DNA from: Phycisphaerales bacterium
GTDB lineage: Bacteria > Planctomycetota > Phycisphaerae > Phycisphaerales > SM1A02
NCBI GenBank assembly: GCA_020427625.1
Contig: JAGQOI010000228.1
Location: 1 to 13,202, forward strand
Direction of reading: 5' to 3'
Length of the DNA: 13,202 bases
Shown here: positions 13,092 through 13,202 of the stretch, one piece after another
Position numbering within the stretch: the first letter of the stretch is position 1
How the letters are laid out: every line of letters starts with the position of its first letter
Made by a program: the position numbers and the translations under genes
The notes under the pieces: model-generated
What the model saw: the letters and a program-made list of their open reading frames with translations, nothing else
The model's database searches: none
Told to the model about the DNA's origin: nothing

Positions 13092-13202
13092 TCAGGCCGC
13101 CGGCGCGAGGTGCGAGATGAGATGCTCCGGCACGGCGAGCTCGGGGACGAAGTCGTCGGCGAGGACGTCCTGGTTCTCATGACGCGCGATGCGCACGGTC
13201 GA
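13092..13202 (-). CDS. 3' end of a leftward gene, partial, unknown product
   Basis: The - strand is open from the window edge for 36 codons and stops with TGA at 13092-13094. The visible residues include STVRIARHENQDVLADD and VPELAVPEHLISHLAPAA. Balanced composition, with Glu, Asp, His and Asn in place of the Arg/Pro excess seen in the false frames nearby, supports a real gene end. The start lies outside the window. The family cannot be told from this fragment. Confidence 0.6.
   Translation of the reverse strand, partial: STVRIARHENQDVLADDFVPELAVPEHLISHLAPAA

Overview
The window is very GC-rich, has no mobile element, CRISPR array or RNA gene that I can recognise, and reads as chromosomal DNA of a planctomycete, most likely Phycisphaerae-like. 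This is inference. It rests on a prepilin-type protein ending in an H-x(n)-DG-like motif, a small zinc-ribbon protein of a kind I associate with that phylum, a menaquinone gene of the futalosine route (mqnC), and a short PheT.

Left part (1-2587, + strand): a fatty-acid synthesis cluster. The last codons of an upstream gene (fabD by position) overlap fabG by GTGA. fabG is followed by acpP, which has its own promoter and a strong ribosome site, then by fabF. Together they supply the reductase, the carrier and the condensing enzyme of type II fatty-acid elongation.

Middle (2621-4590, - strand): an envelope group of two short lipoproteins joined by an ATGA overlap and a prepilin-like protein with its own -10 box. 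A 91-bp divergent region separates it from pheT (4682-6709, +), which lacks the usual N-terminal tRNA-binding OB domain. A cyclodeaminase-family gene follows pheT by 5 bp, then a small zinc-ribbon gene. A four-helix membrane protein faces them on the - strand (7676-8632).

Right-centre (8870-10339, +): mqnC, coding for a radical-SAM futalosine cyclase. It has a perfect inverted repeat at its predicted transcription start, an internal insertion, and a C-terminal tail made by seven copies of a 12-bp repeat. A terminator-like hairpin separates it from a leftward three-gene set of unknown function (10505-11864): a soluble protein, a membrane-anchored coiled-coil protein and a Tat-exported protein, all downstream of a good promoter.

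Right end (about 11.96-13.09 kb): roughly 1.1 kb without a credible gene but full of perfect hairpins and short tandem repeats, several of them G-rich. It is the least explained part of the window. The last 111 bases are the 3' end of another leftward gene. I did not find a clearly new multi-gene system. The best candidates for follow-up are the hairpin/repeat region, the unknown three-gene envelope set and the altered PheT and MqnC proteins.
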